Positions 23,925-32,057 are shown, counted from the first letter of the stretch. The stretch: 64,000 nt of DNA from Nocardioides sp. QY071 (GCF_029961765.1 NZ_CP124681.1:1426001-1490000); one strand, 5' to 3'. Program-made: numbers and translations. The notes: generated by a model from the letters alone, not told the origin.

Positions 23925-25675
23925 CCCGCAACCGGCTCCTCCCGACCCTGGTGACGGTGCTGCTGGCGGCGCTGGCGGTGCTGTCCGGATGCACCTCGCT
24001 GCCGACGTCGGGACCGGTGGTCCAGAGCAGCGGCACCGACCGCGGTGACACCCGCCGCGCCAGCGACATCGACGCCCGGCCGCCGGTCGACGGCGCCTCC
24101 CGGACCGAGGTGGTCGCCGGCTTCCTCGACGCGATGACCGCGTGGCCGGTGCAGACCAGCGTGGCGAAGCAGTACCTCACCAAGGAGGCAGCGGCCGGCT
24201 GGAACCCCGAGCAGGAGACGGTCATCTACAGCGACTCGCTGCCCGTGCGCGAGAGCGGCGGGTTCGTGTCGGTGTCGTTGACCGCCGCCGACCGGCTCGA
24301 CGCGGTCGGGGCCTGGCGCGGCGCCATGGGTGCCGACGAGCTCGACCTCGACTTCAAGCTGACCGTGCAGGACGGCGAGTACCGGATCACCGACCCGCCG
24401 GACGCGCTCGTCGTACCCGCCTCGTGGTTCCGGCAGCGCTACCACCAGGTCTCCCTCTACTACTTCGACCCGGTCGCGAAGATCCTCGTCCCCGAGCCGG
24501 TCTTCGTGCCCGAGGGCGACCAGCTCGCCACCAGCCTCGTGTCCGGGCTGCTGGCCGGCCCGCCGCCGCTGGCGCAGGGCGTGGTGCGCTCGTTCCTGCC
24601 GGCCGGGCTGAGCGTCGGGCTGTCCGTGCCGGTCAGCGACGCCGGCGTCGCCGACATCTCGCTCGTCGGGGAGGCCCAGTCGGTGACCTCCGAGCAGGCC
24701 GAGCTGATGCTCGCCCAGCTGGCCTGGACGCTGCGCCAGGACCCGTCGGTCACCGCCCTGCGCGTCAGCGTCGACGGTACGCCGCTGCCGTTGCCGGGCG
24801 GTGTCGCCCAGTACTCCGTCGACGCGGCCGCCGCCTACGGCCCGGCCGGGCCCGGCGGGGGCAAGACGCTCTACGGCATCAGCCAGGGACGCCTGGTCTC
24901 CGGCGGCAAGGACACCGACCTCGACCCGGTCACCGGCGTCTTCGGCGACGAGGGAGCCGGGCTCACCGCGGTCGCGGTCAGCCCCGACAACGAGGAGGCC
25001 GCCGGGATCGACACCGGCGGGCATCGCGTCCGGCTGGCGCACGTCCAGCAGTCCACGTCCGAGCCCGCCGCCCAGGTGCTGCTCGACGGCGGCACCTACG
25101 CACGCCCCACCTGGGACCACGCCGGGCGGTTGTGGGTGCTCGAGCGCCGCGCGAGCGGCGCCGTCGTGTGGCTCTACGACGGCGCCGAGCTGCGCACTGT
25201 GCGGGTCCCGGGCGTCACCGGAACCCGGGCCCGCAGCCTCGTCGTCAGCCGCGACGGCACCCGGCTGGTCGCCGTCGTGCGGGTGCCCGGGCAGGGCGAC
25301 CAGGTCGTCGGAGCCCGGGTGTTCCTCAACGGCCGCGGCCAGGTCGCCCGCACCGGCCGGCCGTTCGTCGTACGTGCCCCGGAGGGCAGCGCCATCATCG
25401 ACCTGGCCTGGGCCAGTCCGGTCCGGGTCGCGCTGCTCACCGCGACCGTTCCCGGCAACCTCTACGAGGTCGACGTGGTCGCCGCGGACGGCGCCACGGT
25501 CGGCGTCGACGTCCTGTCCACCATCGTCACCGGAGAGGTCCTCGGGCTCGCCGCCTCGCCCGTCGAGGACGCCGCGATGTACGCCGTCTACGCGGAGCAG
25601 TACGTCGACCTGATCCGCCAGGTGGACCGCGAGGCCGGACCGGGCGGGCTGTCCCAGCTCGACTACGCCGGCTGA
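23921..25675 (+). CDS. lpqB: Lipoprotein LpqB, MtrAB partner
   Basis: A 584-residue lipoprotein. The signal ends in the lipobox LSGC with lipidated Cys24. Next come the LpqB N-terminal domain (VAGFLDAMTAWPVQTSVAKQYLT) and a GerMN domain (SLVSGLLAGPPPLAQGVVRSFLPAG). The C-terminal half is a beta-propeller-like region with repeated strand segments (LTAVAVSPDNEEAAG, RSLVVSRDGTRLVAVVRV). In mycobacteria LpqB interacts with the MtrB sensor domain and tunes MtrA phosphorylation. Translationally coupled to mtrB by ATGA. Confidence 0.95.
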   Translation: MTRNRLLPTLVTVLLAALAVLSGCTSLPTSGPVVQSSGTDRGDTRRASDIDARPPVDGASRTEVVAGFLDAMTAWPVQTSVAKQYLTKEAAAGWNPEQETVIYSDSLPVRESGGFVSVSLTAADRLDAVGAWRGAMGADELDLDFKLTVQDGEYRITDPPDALVVPASWFRQRYHQVSLYYFDPVAKILVPEPVFVPEGDQLATSLVSGLLAGPPPLAQGVVRSFLPAGLSVGLSVPVSDAGVADISLVGEAQSVTSEQAELMLAQLAWTLRQDPSVTALRVSVDGTPLPLPGGVAQYSVDAAAAYGPAGPGGGKTLYGISQGRLVSGGKDTDLDPVTGVFGDEGAGLTAVAVSPDNEEAAGIDTGGHRVRLAHVQQSTSEPAAQVLLDGGTYARPTWDHAGRLWVLERRASGAVVWLYDGAELRTVRVPGVTGTRARSLVVSRDGTRLVAVVRVPGQGDQVVGARVFLNGRGQVARTGRPFVVRAPEGSAIIDLAWASPVRVALLTATVPGNLYEVDVVAADGATVGVDVLSTIVTGEVLGLAASPVEDAAMYAVYAEQYVDLIRQVDREAGPGGLSQLDYAG

Positions 25676-25752
25676 CCTGCGCGGTCAGCGGTCTCTCCAC
25701 AGCCTCCGGGCTCGCGCTTGCCGCCGGCCGGGGCGGCTGCTGGGCTGGGCCG

Positions 25753-26463
25753 ATGGGCACCGCGCACCTCCTCGACGGCTTCGTCGACCTGGTGCTCGGC
25801 TCGCGCTGCGTGGGCTGCGACCGGCCGGGCCGCCCGTGCTGCCCGGCCTGCCGCGACACCTGCCGCCTGCGGGCCGCCGAAGCCGGGCCGCGCTGGCCCA
25901 CTCCCTGTCCGCGGGGGCTGGTGCCGCCGTACGCGGTGGGGGAGTACGACGGCCTGCTGCGCGACCTCGTGCTCGCCCACAAGGAGCGCCGGGTGCTCGC
26001 CCTCGCCCGGCCGCTCGGCGAGCTGCTCGCAGGCTCCGTCGAGGCGGCGACGCCGCTCGGACCGGTGGTTCTCGTCCCCGTGCCGTCGCGCACCACGACC
26101 GTGCGCCAGCGTGGCCACGACCCCACGCTGAGCATGACCCGCGCCGCTGCCGCGGCGCTCGGTGACCAGGTGCGGGTGGCCCGGCTGCTGCGCCTGCGAC
26201 CGGGTGTCGTCGACCAGGCCGGGCTCGACGCCGCCGCCCGCGCGGCCAACCTCGCCGGCTCGATGACGGTGCCCGCGGACGCCGTACGCCACCTCGTGCG
26301 GCGCTGCCCCCGTGCCCACGTCCTGGTCTGCGACGACGTGCTCACCACCGGCGCCACGCTGCGCGAGGCACAGCGCGCGCTGGAGGCCGCCGGGGTGCCC
26401 GTCCACGCCGCCGCGGTCGTCGCCGCGACCCGGCGCAGGAACGCGGCAGGAACAATGGCCTGA
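25753..26463 (+). CDS. ComF family phosphoribosyltransferase-like protein
   Basis: A 236-residue ComF/GntX-type protein: a Cys-rich N-terminal zinc knuckle (GSRCVGCDRPGRPCCPAC), then a type I phosphoribosyltransferase fold with the PRPP-binding motif HVLVCDDVLTTGATL near the C terminus. The gene follows lpqB as in most actinobacteria. In competent bacteria ComF supports DNA uptake; in non-competent actinobacteria the role is unknown. The ATG at 25753 leaves a 77-base gap after lpqB; an upstream start is possible but adds no conserved sequence. Confidence 0.88.
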   Translation: MGTAHLLDGFVDLVLGSRCVGCDRPGRPCCPACRDTCRLRAAEAGPRWPTPCPRGLVPPYAVGEYDGLLRDLVLAHKERRVLALARPLGELLAGSVEAATPLGPVVLVPVPSRTTTVRQRGHDPTLSMTRAAAAALGDQVRVARLLRLRPGVVDQAGLDAAARAANLAGSMTVPADAVRHLVRRCPRAHVLVCDDVLTTGATLREAQRALEAAGVPVHAAAVVAATRRRNAAGTMA

Positions 26464-26501
26464 ACTTCGGATGAAGCCTTTCGTCGTCACCACCGACGGA
26501 C

Positions 26502-26507
26502 TAACGT
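26502..26507 (+). promoter_or_regulatory. -10 element TAACGT of the raiA-type RNA
   Basis: TAACGT ends six bases before A26514, which is the first base of the long closing helix of the RNA described below. Start site and helix start therefore coincide. Confidence 0.5.
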
Positions 26508-26513
26508 CTGGTC

Positions 26514-26781
26514 ATGGAGTCCGCCCGGGTCCGTGGTTGCGTCGCCCAGGCCGGGCGCGAGCCCAGCCGGGGGCGGCAAGCCGATGCCAGTCGCAGGCGA
26601 AACGGTCCACGTAAGCCGGTCTCCGGGCCGGTGATCACGGTGCGGCTTAGTCGTAAGACCTGCCTCGGACCGGACGTCAGATACGTCCGGCCCCGGGAGA
26701 GGGCCGGTAGTGGCAACAAGCTGCGGAAGCCCCAGCAGGCGGGTGTGGGGAAGAAGACCAGGTCGGCCGGGCGGACTCCAT
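26514..26781 (+). ncRNA. Structured noncoding RNA upstream of hpf, probably raiA RNA
   Basis: The first 15 bases (26514-26528) are the exact reverse complement of the last 15 (26767-26781), closing a domain of 268 bases. Inside are clear helices: CGCCC/GGGCG at 26543-26575 around a GGGC-GCGA-GCCC hairpin with a GNRA-type loop; CCGGACGT/ACGTCCGG at 26670-26690; GGCCC/GGGCC at 26689-26705; and GCAGG (26593-26597) with CCTGC (26659-26663). CGGTCC (26603-26608) can pair with GGACCG (26667-26672). An RNA class named raiA is known immediately upstream of raiA/hpf genes in Firmicutes and Actinobacteria. Location and complexity fit; the family assignment is from memory. The 173-codon frame here is not a protein. 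Confidence 0.68.
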
Positions 26782-26787
26782 CTGTGC

Positions 26788-26907
26788 TTGTTTGGCGCTC
26801 GCTTCGCTCGCGCATGTCGGGCGCGCTTCCGCGCGTTGCCTTCCTCCGCTCCGCTCGCCCGTTCCTCGCTCGCTGCGCTGCGTCCAGGCAACGCGGCGCG
26901 CCCGACG
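26788..26907. repeat. Dispersed hairpin repeat, copy 2
   Basis: It is closely similar to 3098-3212 over the whole length, with small indels. It folds on itself: GTCGGGCGCGC (26816-26826) pairs with GCGCGCCCGAC (26896-26906), and GCGCGTTGCCT (26831-26841) with AGGCAACGCG (26886-26895). Unlike copy 1 it lacks the inverted right arm. It lies between the structured RNA and hpf, and may end or process the RNA. Confidence 0.8.
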
Positions 26908-26950
26908 GGCCGACGCTCGCTGCGCTCGCGCGGCGAGCTCCCCTTGAGTT

Positions 26951-27001
26951 CGTGCTGGCCGAGAATGCGCCAGCACGCCGGCTTCCTGCCTGGGCGGCAG
27001 G
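26951..27001 (+). promoter_or_regulatory. Two hairpins in the hpf leader
   Basis: CGTGCTGG (26951-26958) pairs with CCAGCACG (26970-26977), and CCTGCC (26985-26990) with GGCAGG (26996-27001). They lie between the repeat and the hpf ribosome-binding site and may terminate the upstream RNA or tune hpf expression. Confidence 0.4.
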
Positions 27002-27038
27002 AGAACCCATCACGCCGAAATCCCCTTGGAGGTAACTG

Positions 27039-27662
27039 ATGGATGTTGTGGTCACCGGACGGCACTGCGAGATCTCGGACAGGTTCCGAGAGCATGCCGC
27101 GGAGAAGCTCACCAAGCTGGAGAAGCACGATCACCGGATCATCCGGGTGCATGTGGAGGTGGACTGCGAACCCAACCCGCGCCAGCACGACCAGGCGGTG
27201 CACGTCGAGCTGACGGCCTTCTCCAAGGGGCCGGTGATCCGGGCCGAGGCCGCCGCCGACGACAAGATGGGTGCGCTCGACCTCGCGCTCGACAAGATGG
27301 CCGCGCAGATGCGCAAGGCCGCCGACCGGCGGCGGGTGCACCGCGGCCGTCGTACGCCGGTCTCGGTCGGCAAGGCGCTGTCCGACGTACCGACCACCGT
27401 GGTCGAGGAGGACGACGAGGTCGCGATCGAGCGGCAGGTCGGCCCGATCACGGTCACCGGCGACGGCCCGCTCGTGGTCCGTGAGAAGACCCACCCGGCG
27501 AGCCCGATGACGCTCGACCAGGCGCTCTACGAGATGGAGCTGGTGGGCCACGACTTCTACCTGTACGTCGACAAGGAGAGCGAGCGTCCGGCGGTCGTCT
27601 ACCGCCGTCGCGGTTACGACTACGGGGTGATCTCGCTCGACGTGGGGAGCGACGAGGGCTGA
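27039..27662 (+). CDS. hpf: Ribosome hibernation promoting factor, long form
   Basis: A 207-residue long HPF/RaiA protein. The N-terminal domain (MDVVVTGRHCEISDRFREHAAEKLTKLEKHDHRIIRVHVEV) binds the 30S decoding region; a charged linker follows (about 105-150); the C-terminal domain (REKTHPASPMTLDQALYEMELVGHDFYLYVDKE, then VVYRRRGYDYGVISL) joins two ribosomes into inactive 100S dimers. The strong GGAGGT is seven bases before the ATG. In actinobacteria it lies between comF and secA; here an orphan response regulator follows. Confidence 0.96.
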   Translation: MDVVVTGRHCEISDRFREHAAEKLTKLEKHDHRIIRVHVEVDCEPNPRQHDQAVHVELTAFSKGPVIRAEAAADDKMGALDLALDKMAAQMRKAADRRRVHRGRRTPVSVGKALSDVPTTVVEEDDEVAIERQVGPITVTGDGPLVVREKTHPASPMTLDQALYEMELVGHDFYLYVDKESERPAVVYRRRGYDYGVISLDVGSDEG

Positions 27663-27726
27663 GCCCGAGAACCACCGTGCAGCCCTCGAAACCGGACGGG
27701 ACCGGCACTCACTCGGGAGGTCGTGT

Positions 27727-27732
27727 CATGAT
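27727..27732 (+). promoter_or_regulatory. -10-like CATGAT of the LuxR-type regulator gene
   Basis: CATGAT ends six bases before the GTG at 27739, again leaderless spacing. It is weaker than the TAGGGT examples. Confidence 0.35.
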
Positions 27733-27738
27733 GCCGCC

Positions 27739-28443
27739 GTGGCGGAAGGTACTTCGCCGGCAGCCGCAGCACCGGGACAGCCCGTGAGCGAGCCGGTACG
27801 TGTTGTGGTGGTCGACGACCAGGAGCTGTTCCGGCGTGGGCTGACCATGCTGTTGGGCATCGAGGACGGCATCGAGGTCGTCGGCGAGGCCAGCAACGGC
27901 CTCGACGGCGTCAGCCTCGTGGTCAGCAGCGTGCCCGACGTGGTGCTGCTGGACGTCCGGATGCCCAAGCAGTCCGGGATCGAGGCGTGTGTCGCGATCA
28001 AGGAGGCGGTCCCGATGACGAAGATCATCATGCTGACCGTCTCCGACGAGGAGGCCGACCTCTACGAGGCGGTCAAGAGCGGTGCCTCGGGCTACCTCCT
28101 CAAGGACTCGTCCATCGAGGAGGTGGCCCAGGGCATCCGCGTCGTCGCCGACGGCCAGTCGCTGATCAGCCCGTCGATGGCGGCCAAGCTGATCGACGAG
28201 TTCAAGACGATGTCGAAGCCCGACCGCACCGCCGGCCCGGCCCTCAAGCTCACCGAGCGTGAGCTCGAGGTGCTCCGGGCCGTCGCGCGCGGCCTGAGCA
28301 ACCGCGACGTCGCCTCGCTGCTCGCGATCAGCGAGAACACCGTCAAGAACCACGTCCGCAACATCCTCGAGAAGCTCCAGCTGCACTCGCGCATGGAAGC
28401 GGTCATGTACGCCGTGCGCGCCAAGCTGGTCGAGCTGGAGTGA
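27739..28443 (+). CDS. NarL/LuxR-type orphan response regulator
   Basis: A 234-residue regulator. The receiver domain has VVVDDQELFRRG, phospho-acceptor Asp72 in VVLLDVRMPKQSG and LLKDSS. The C-terminal LuxR helix-turn-helix is LTERELEVLRAVARGLSNRDVASLLAISENTVKNHVRNILEKL. No kinase gene is adjacent. An orphan regulator after hpf is also seen in Streptomyces, suggesting a link to dormancy or stress, but the targets are unknown. A GTG at 27784 could give a protein starting right at the receiver domain. Confidence 0.88.
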   Translation: MAEGTSPAAAAPGQPVSEPVRVVVVDDQELFRRGLTMLLGIEDGIEVVGEASNGLDGVSLVVSSVPDVVLLDVRMPKQSGIEACVAIKEAVPMTKIIMLTVSDEEADLYEAVKSGASGYLLKDSSIEEVAQGIRVVADGQSLISPSMAAKLIDEFKTMSKPDRTAGPALKLTERELEVLRAVARGLSNRDVASLLAISENTVKNHVRNILEKLQLHSRMEAVMYAVRAKLVELE

Positions 28444-28487
28444 GCACGCCCGCAGGTGAGCTTGCGAACCCGCGCTCAGCGGGCGAA

Positions 28488-28550
28488 GGTCGAGGAGTGC
28501 CGACGAGCTCGCGCCGCGGAGCAAGCGAGGTCGTGGCGCGTCACGAGACC
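28488..28550 (+). repeat. REP-like element copy A (GGTCGAGGAG...CGTCACGAGACC)
   Basis: Ends GGTCGAGGAG (28488-28497) and CGTCACGAGACC (28539-28550) are the same as the ends of the element at 28608-28642 in inverted orientation; the 41-base middle differs. The surrounding 235 bases between the LuxR-type gene and ycaQ hold no gene. Confidence 0.6.
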
Positions 28551-28607
28551 GGGTGAGGTGCTGCCTGCCGGCACTGGCCGGGGACGGTTGGCGTGAGCAC
28601 GGCCGGT

Positions 28608-28642
28608 GGTCTCGTGACGGTTGCTGCGCAACCTCCTCGACC
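28608..28642 (-). repeat. REP-like element copy B, inverted, with perfect hairpin core
   Basis: On the minus strand it reads GGTCGAGGAG, then GTTGCGCAGCAAC, then CGTCACGAGACC. The 13-base middle is itself a perfect stem-loop. Together with copy A it forms a head-to-head pair like BIME repeats and could act as a transcription end for the LuxR-type gene. Confidence 0.6.
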
Positions 28643-28666
28643 TCCGGCGTTGTCGGCGGCGACTCC

Positions 28667-28672
28667 TAGGGT
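28667..28672 (+). promoter_or_regulatory. -10 element TAGGGT of ycaQ-type gene
   Basis: TAGGGT ends six bases before the GTG at 28679, the standard leaderless spacing in this window. Confidence 0.5.
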
Positions 28673-28678
28673 GGGCCC

Positions 28679-29890
28679 GTGCCCACCACGCAGTCGCTGT
28701 CGCTCGCCCAGGCCCGCCGGATCGCGCTGGCCGCGCAGGGCTTCCTCGATCCTGCCCACGCGGCCCCGACGCTGCGCACCTTCGACCGCACCCTGACCCG
28801 CACCGGAGTCCTCCAGGTCGACAGCGTCAACGTGCTGCAGCGCGCCCACTTCATGCCGCTCTACTCGCGAATGGGCGGCTACGACGTCGACCTGCTGCGG
28901 CGCGCGGCGAGCGGGCGCAACCGGCGGGTGGTCGAGTACTGGGCCCACGTGCAGGCCTTCATGCCCGTCGACCTGTGGCCCGCGATGCGACACCGCATGG
29001 ACGACTACCGCGCCAAGCGCGGCAAGTGGTTCACCGTCGAGGAGGGCGACGGGCTCGAGGCGGCGCTGCTCGCCGAGATCACCGAACGCGGCGCCAGCAC
29101 CGCCCGCGAGCTCGACGACGGCCTGCCCCGCACGAAGGACCACTGGGGCTGGAACTGGTCGCGCACCCGCCGGATGCTCGACTACCTCTACATGACCGGC
29201 GAGCTGGCCATCGCGGGCCGCAACAGCCAGTTCGAGATCCGCTACGACCTGCCCGACCGGGTGCTGCCGGCGAGTGTGCTGGACGCCCCGGCGATGACGC
29301 GGGCCGAGGCCCACGTCGAGCTCGTACGACGAGCGGCCCGGTCCCACGGCGTGGGCTCGGCCAACTGCCTGGCCGACTACTACCGGATCCGGGTCGGTGA
29401 GGCCCGGCTCGCGATCGACGAGCTCGTCGCGGCAGGTGAGCTGGAGCCGGTGACGGTGCAGGGCTGGAAGCGCCCGGCGTACCTCCACCGCGAGGCCCGG
29501 CTGCCGCGCCGGATCGGCGCGCGCTCGCTGCTCAGCCCGTTCGACCCGGTGGTGTGGGAGCGTGACCGGGCCGAGGCGCTGTTCGACTTCTTCTACCGCA
29601 TCGAGATCTACACGCCGGCCGAGCAGCGGGTGCACGGCTACTACGTGCTGCCGTTCCTGCTCGGCGACCGGATCGTCGGCCGGGTCGACCTCAAGGCCGA
29701 CCGGGCCACCGGGCGGCTGCTCGTCCAGTCGGCGTGGTCCGAGCCGCACGCCCCCGCCGAGACCGCGGGCGAGCTGGCCGCCGAGCTGGACCGGCTGGCC
29801 GGGTGGCTCGGGCTCGGCGAGGTCGAGGTGGCCCCGAAGGGCGACCTCGCGCCGGCGCTCGCCGCCGAGCTCGACAGGCCTGCCGCGTAG
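28679..29890 (+). CDS. YcaQ/AlkZ-type winged-helix DNA glycosylase
   Basis: A 403-residue protein of the HTH_42 (formerly DUF1006) family. It has three tandem winged-helix modules and the catalytic Q-phi-D motif GVLQVDSVNVLQRAH (Gln46, Asp48). Later signatures are LLSPFDPVVWERDRAEALFDFFYRIEIY and HGYYVLPFLLGDRIVGRVDLKADR. Known members unhook interstrand crosslinks and remove bulky alkylated bases; AlkZ protects an antibiotic producer from azinomycin. Here no biosynthetic cluster is adjacent, so a general repair role of the YcaQ type is more likely. Confidence 0.88.
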   Translation: MPTTQSLSLAQARRIALAAQGFLDPAHAAPTLRTFDRTLTRTGVLQVDSVNVLQRAHFMPLYSRMGGYDVDLLRRAASGRNRRVVEYWAHVQAFMPVDLWPAMRHRMDDYRAKRGKWFTVEEGDGLEAALLAEITERGASTARELDDGLPRTKDHWGWNWSRTRRMLDYLYMTGELAIAGRNSQFEIRYDLPDRVLPASVLDAPAMTRAEAHVELVRRAARSHGVGSANCLADYYRIRVGEARLAIDELVAAGELEPVTVQGWKRPAYLHREARLPRRIGARSLLSPFDPVVWERDRAEALFDFFYRIEIYTPAEQRVHGYYVLPFLLGDRIVGRVDLKADRATGRLLVQSAWSEPHAPAETAGELAAELDRLAGWLGLGEVEVAPKGDLAPALAAELDRPAA

Positions 29891-29929
29891 TCCGATCCAC
29901 CTCTGGGTGCGCGCCACCCGTCGGTGGGC

Positions 29930-30253
29930 TCAGGCCGAGGAGGCGACCGCCCTGGCCGCGACGCTCGGGTGGTCCCGGTCCACGACACCCAGCCGCCCGG
30001 CGCCGCCGGGGGAGCCGAGCTCGTCGAAGAACTCGGCGTTGATCGCCAGGAACGCCCGGTCGGCCGCGGGCAGGTCGTCCTCGTAGTAGATCGCCTCGAC
30101 GGGGCAGACCGGCTCGCAGGCCCCGCAGTCGACGCACTCGTCGGGGTGGACGTAGAGCATCCGAGCGCCTTCGTAGATGCAGTCGACCGGGCACTCGTCG
30201 ACGCAGGCGCGGTCCTTGACGTCGACGCAGGTCTGGGAGATCACGTAGGTCAT
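29930..30253 (-). CDS. fdxA: 7Fe ferredoxin (FdxA type)
   Basis: A 107-residue ferredoxin with a [3Fe-4S] site motif (CVDVKDRACVDECPVDCIYEG) and a [4Fe-4S] motif (CVDCGACEPVCPVEAIYYEDD), the layout of mycobacterial FdxA. It is the last gene of the kor operon and overlaps the preceding Fe-S gene by four bases (ATGA), so it is the probable electron acceptor of the oxidoreductase. The tail after residue 80 is variable. Confidence 0.92.
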   Translation of the reverse strand: MTYVISQTCVDVKDRACVDECPVDCIYEGARMLYVHPDECVDCGACEPVCPVEAIYYEDDLPAADRAFLAINAEFFDELGSPGGAGRLGVVDRDHPSVAARAVASSA

Positions 30254-30537
30254 GCGGACGCCTCCCCGGCCGGGCGCTCCTTCTTGAACCGGTAGACGTC
30301 GAAGACGTAGTCGGGGCAGACCATCTGGCAGGCGGTGCAGCCGGTGCAGCCGACATGCAGCACGGGGAAGCGGTAGCCCATCTCGTTGACCTCCGCCGAC
30401 ATCTCCAGCACCGACGGCGGGCACGCGGCGATGCACAGCTCGCAGCCCTTGCAGCGTTCGGTGTCGATGACGAGGGTGCCGCGGGAGACGCGGCCGGCAG
30501 CGGTGTCGGTGGTGTCGGTGGGGTCGGTGGCGGCCAT
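30250..30537 (-). CDS. korD: 2-oxoacid:ferredoxin oxidoreductase delta-type subunit, 2[4Fe-4S]
   Basis: A 95-residue protein with two classical cluster motifs, CKGCELCIAACP and CTGCTACQMVCPD, matching KorD/PorD-type subunits that carry electrons from the thiamine diphosphate site to ferredoxin. Its start overlaps the gntR stop (TGATG) and its stop overlaps fdxA, so it is fully embedded in the operon. Confidence 0.88.
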   Translation of the reverse strand: MAATDPTDTTDTAAGRVSRGTLVIDTERCKGCELCIAACPPSVLEMSAEVNEMGYRFPVLHVGCTGCTACQMVCPDYVFDVYRFKKERPAGEASA

Positions 30538-31262
30538 CAGGCCTCTCCTTCGGGGCGGACCAGGTTGCCCACGGTGAGCAGGTCCTCGACGGTGACGTCG
30601 AGGGCGTCGCCCTCGCTGTCGGGGAGCACGCCGCGGTCGCGGAGCACGCGCACGGCGTGCTCCCCGGTGCTCACGACGTGGCGGACGGTGGCGGCGACGG
30701 CGGCCGCGGGGGTGTCGTCGCGGATGGCGTCGTACTCGGCACGGAGCAGGGTGCGCTCCTGCTCGAGGTCGTCCTCCATGGCGAGTCGGGAGGCGACCCG
30801 GACCAGGCCGTTGAAGGTGCGCAGCAGCGAGCGCAGGTGCGGACCGCCGCCCGCGCGGGCGATGGAGCGGCGGAAGCGCTGTGCCTGCTTCTCGAACTCG
30901 TCGACGGACCCGGCGGCGAGCGCGGCCTCGACCGACTCGGTGAGCTCGGCCCAGACCTCGGGGTCGCGCCGCGAGACGACGCCGCGCACGGGCAGGGCGG
31001 AGAGGAGGGCGTAGAGCGTGAAGCCCTCACGCACGTCGGCGACGCCGACCTCGGCGATGAACGCGCCACGGTGGTAGGGCATCTCCACCAGGCCGTCGCG
31101 CTCCAGCTGGATCAGCGCCTCCCGGATCGGGGAGCGGCTCACGCCGAGGCTCTTGCCGAGCGCGTCGAGATCGACCCGGTCCCCGGCGGCGAGCTCGCCG
31201 CTGACGATCCGCTGGATCACGACGTCCGCCACGGCCTGACTGGTGTTGGCCCGCTCAAGCAC
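30537..31262 (-). CDS. GntR-family transcriptional regulator (FadR/FCD type)
   Basis: A 241-residue regulator. The N-terminal winged helix (ADVVIQRIVSGELAAGDRV, then LGKSLGVSRSPIREALIQLERDGLVEM) is canonical GntR. The rest is an all-helical FCD ligand-binding domain, whose members sense carboxylates or acyl-CoAs. It sits inside the oxidoreductase operon, overlapping korB by eight bases and korD by one, so it is made with the enzyme it probably controls. The likely operators are the AT-rich WATTCAAAATWCA sites before korG and livK. GTG start. Confidence 0.88.
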   Translation of the reverse strand: MLERANTSQAVADVVIQRIVSGELAAGDRVDLDALGKSLGVSRSPIREALIQLERDGLVEMPYHRGAFIAEVGVADVREGFTLYALLSALPVRGVVSRRDPEVWAELTESVEAALAAGSVDEFEKQAQRFRRSIARAGGGPHLRSLLRTFNGLVRVASRLAMEDDLEQERTLLRAEYDAIRDDTPAAAVAATVRHVVSTGEHAVRVLRDRGVLPDSEGDALDVTVEDLLTVGNLVRPEGEA

Positions 31263-32055
31263 GTTCTGCCTCCTGGCTCTTCAGCTCGCCGACAGGGTAG
31301 ACCGGTTCCATGGACGAACCCTGGTAGTCCGCGCCGTCCGCCGCCGGGACGAACCAGCCGGTCGGGCACATGGTGAGGATCTCGACCAGCGAGAGCCCGT
31401 TGCCGTCGAGCTGGGACTGCACCGCCCGCTTGATCATCCGCTTCGTCCTCGCCACCGCGGCCGGCGTCGACACCGCGCCGCGGGCGACGTACCCGCTGCC
31501 CTGGAGGGAGGCCACCAGGTCCGCGATCGGGATGGGGTAGCCGTGGTCTGCCGCGTTGCGGCCCTCGAGGCTGGTCTTGGTGCGCTGGCCGAGCACGGTG
31601 GTCGCGGTCTGCTGCCCGCCGGTGTCGCCGAACACCCCGTTGTTGAGCAGGATGCAGGTGATGTTCTCGCCGCGGGCCGCGGAGTGGAGGACCTCCTGCA
31701 GCCCCTCGTTGACCATGTCGCCGTCGCCCTGCAGCGTGAACACGACGGACTCGGGGCGCATCCGCTTGATCCCGGTGGCGCACGAGGGGGCGCGGCCGTG
31801 GAGGCACTGGAGGACGTCGATGTCCATGATCCGCACGAAGCTGCCGTAGCAGCCGTGGCCCACGACGCCGATGGAGCGGTCGACGACGTCCAGCTCCTGC
31901 AGCGTCTCCAGCAGCAGCCGCAGTGCCACCGGCTCGCCACACCCGGGGCACAGCGAGTGCTCGCCGAGGATGAGTGAGGGCGCCGCCGAGGCGGCCTTGG
32001 TCGACGGCGGCGGGGGTGCCGTCCGGGTGTCGATGGTGATGTCCGTGGTGGTCAT
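31255..32055 (-). CDS. korB: 2-oxoacid:ferredoxin oxidoreductase beta subunit
   Basis: A 266-residue thiamine diphosphate subunit. Cys36 and Cys39 (LCPGCGEP), Cys69 (HGCYGSF) and the Cys of CPTGW near the C terminus are the four ligands of the proximal [4Fe-4S] cluster. The ThDP/Mg motif is GDGDMVNEG followed by NNGVFGDTGGQQTATT. It decarboxylates a 2-oxoacid and, with the alpha and gamma subunits, forms an acyl-CoA. Separate alpha and gamma genes make it more like valerate/indolepyruvate-type enzymes than the fused KorA of mycobacteria. Two-base gap after korA. Confidence 0.9.
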   Translation of the reverse strand: MTTTDITIDTRTAPPPPSTKAASAAPSLILGEHSLCPGCGEPVALRLLLETLQELDVVDRSIGVVGHGCYGSFVRIMDIDVLQCLHGRAPSCATGIKRMRPESVVFTLQGDGDMVNEGLQEVLHSAARGENITCILLNNGVFGDTGGQQTATTVLGQRTKTSLEGRNAADHGYPIPIADLVASLQGSGYVARGAVSTPAAVARTKRMIKRAVQSQLDGNGLSLVEILTMCPTGWFVPAADGADYQGSSMEPVYPVGELKSQEAERA

Positions 32056-32057
32056 GG

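Noticed and set aside
26514..27035. A 173-codon open frame beginning MESARVRGCV with a leaderless-type promoter
   Set aside because: It runs through the 15-bp-closed RNA domain and the whole dispersed repeat, has an Arg/Ser/Pro-rich shadow composition, and resembles no protein family. The RNA explanation fits better.
28444..28487. Coding sequence between the LuxR-type regulator and the REP-like pair
   Set aside because: The short frames here have no start signal or family match, and the region is repeat-rich.
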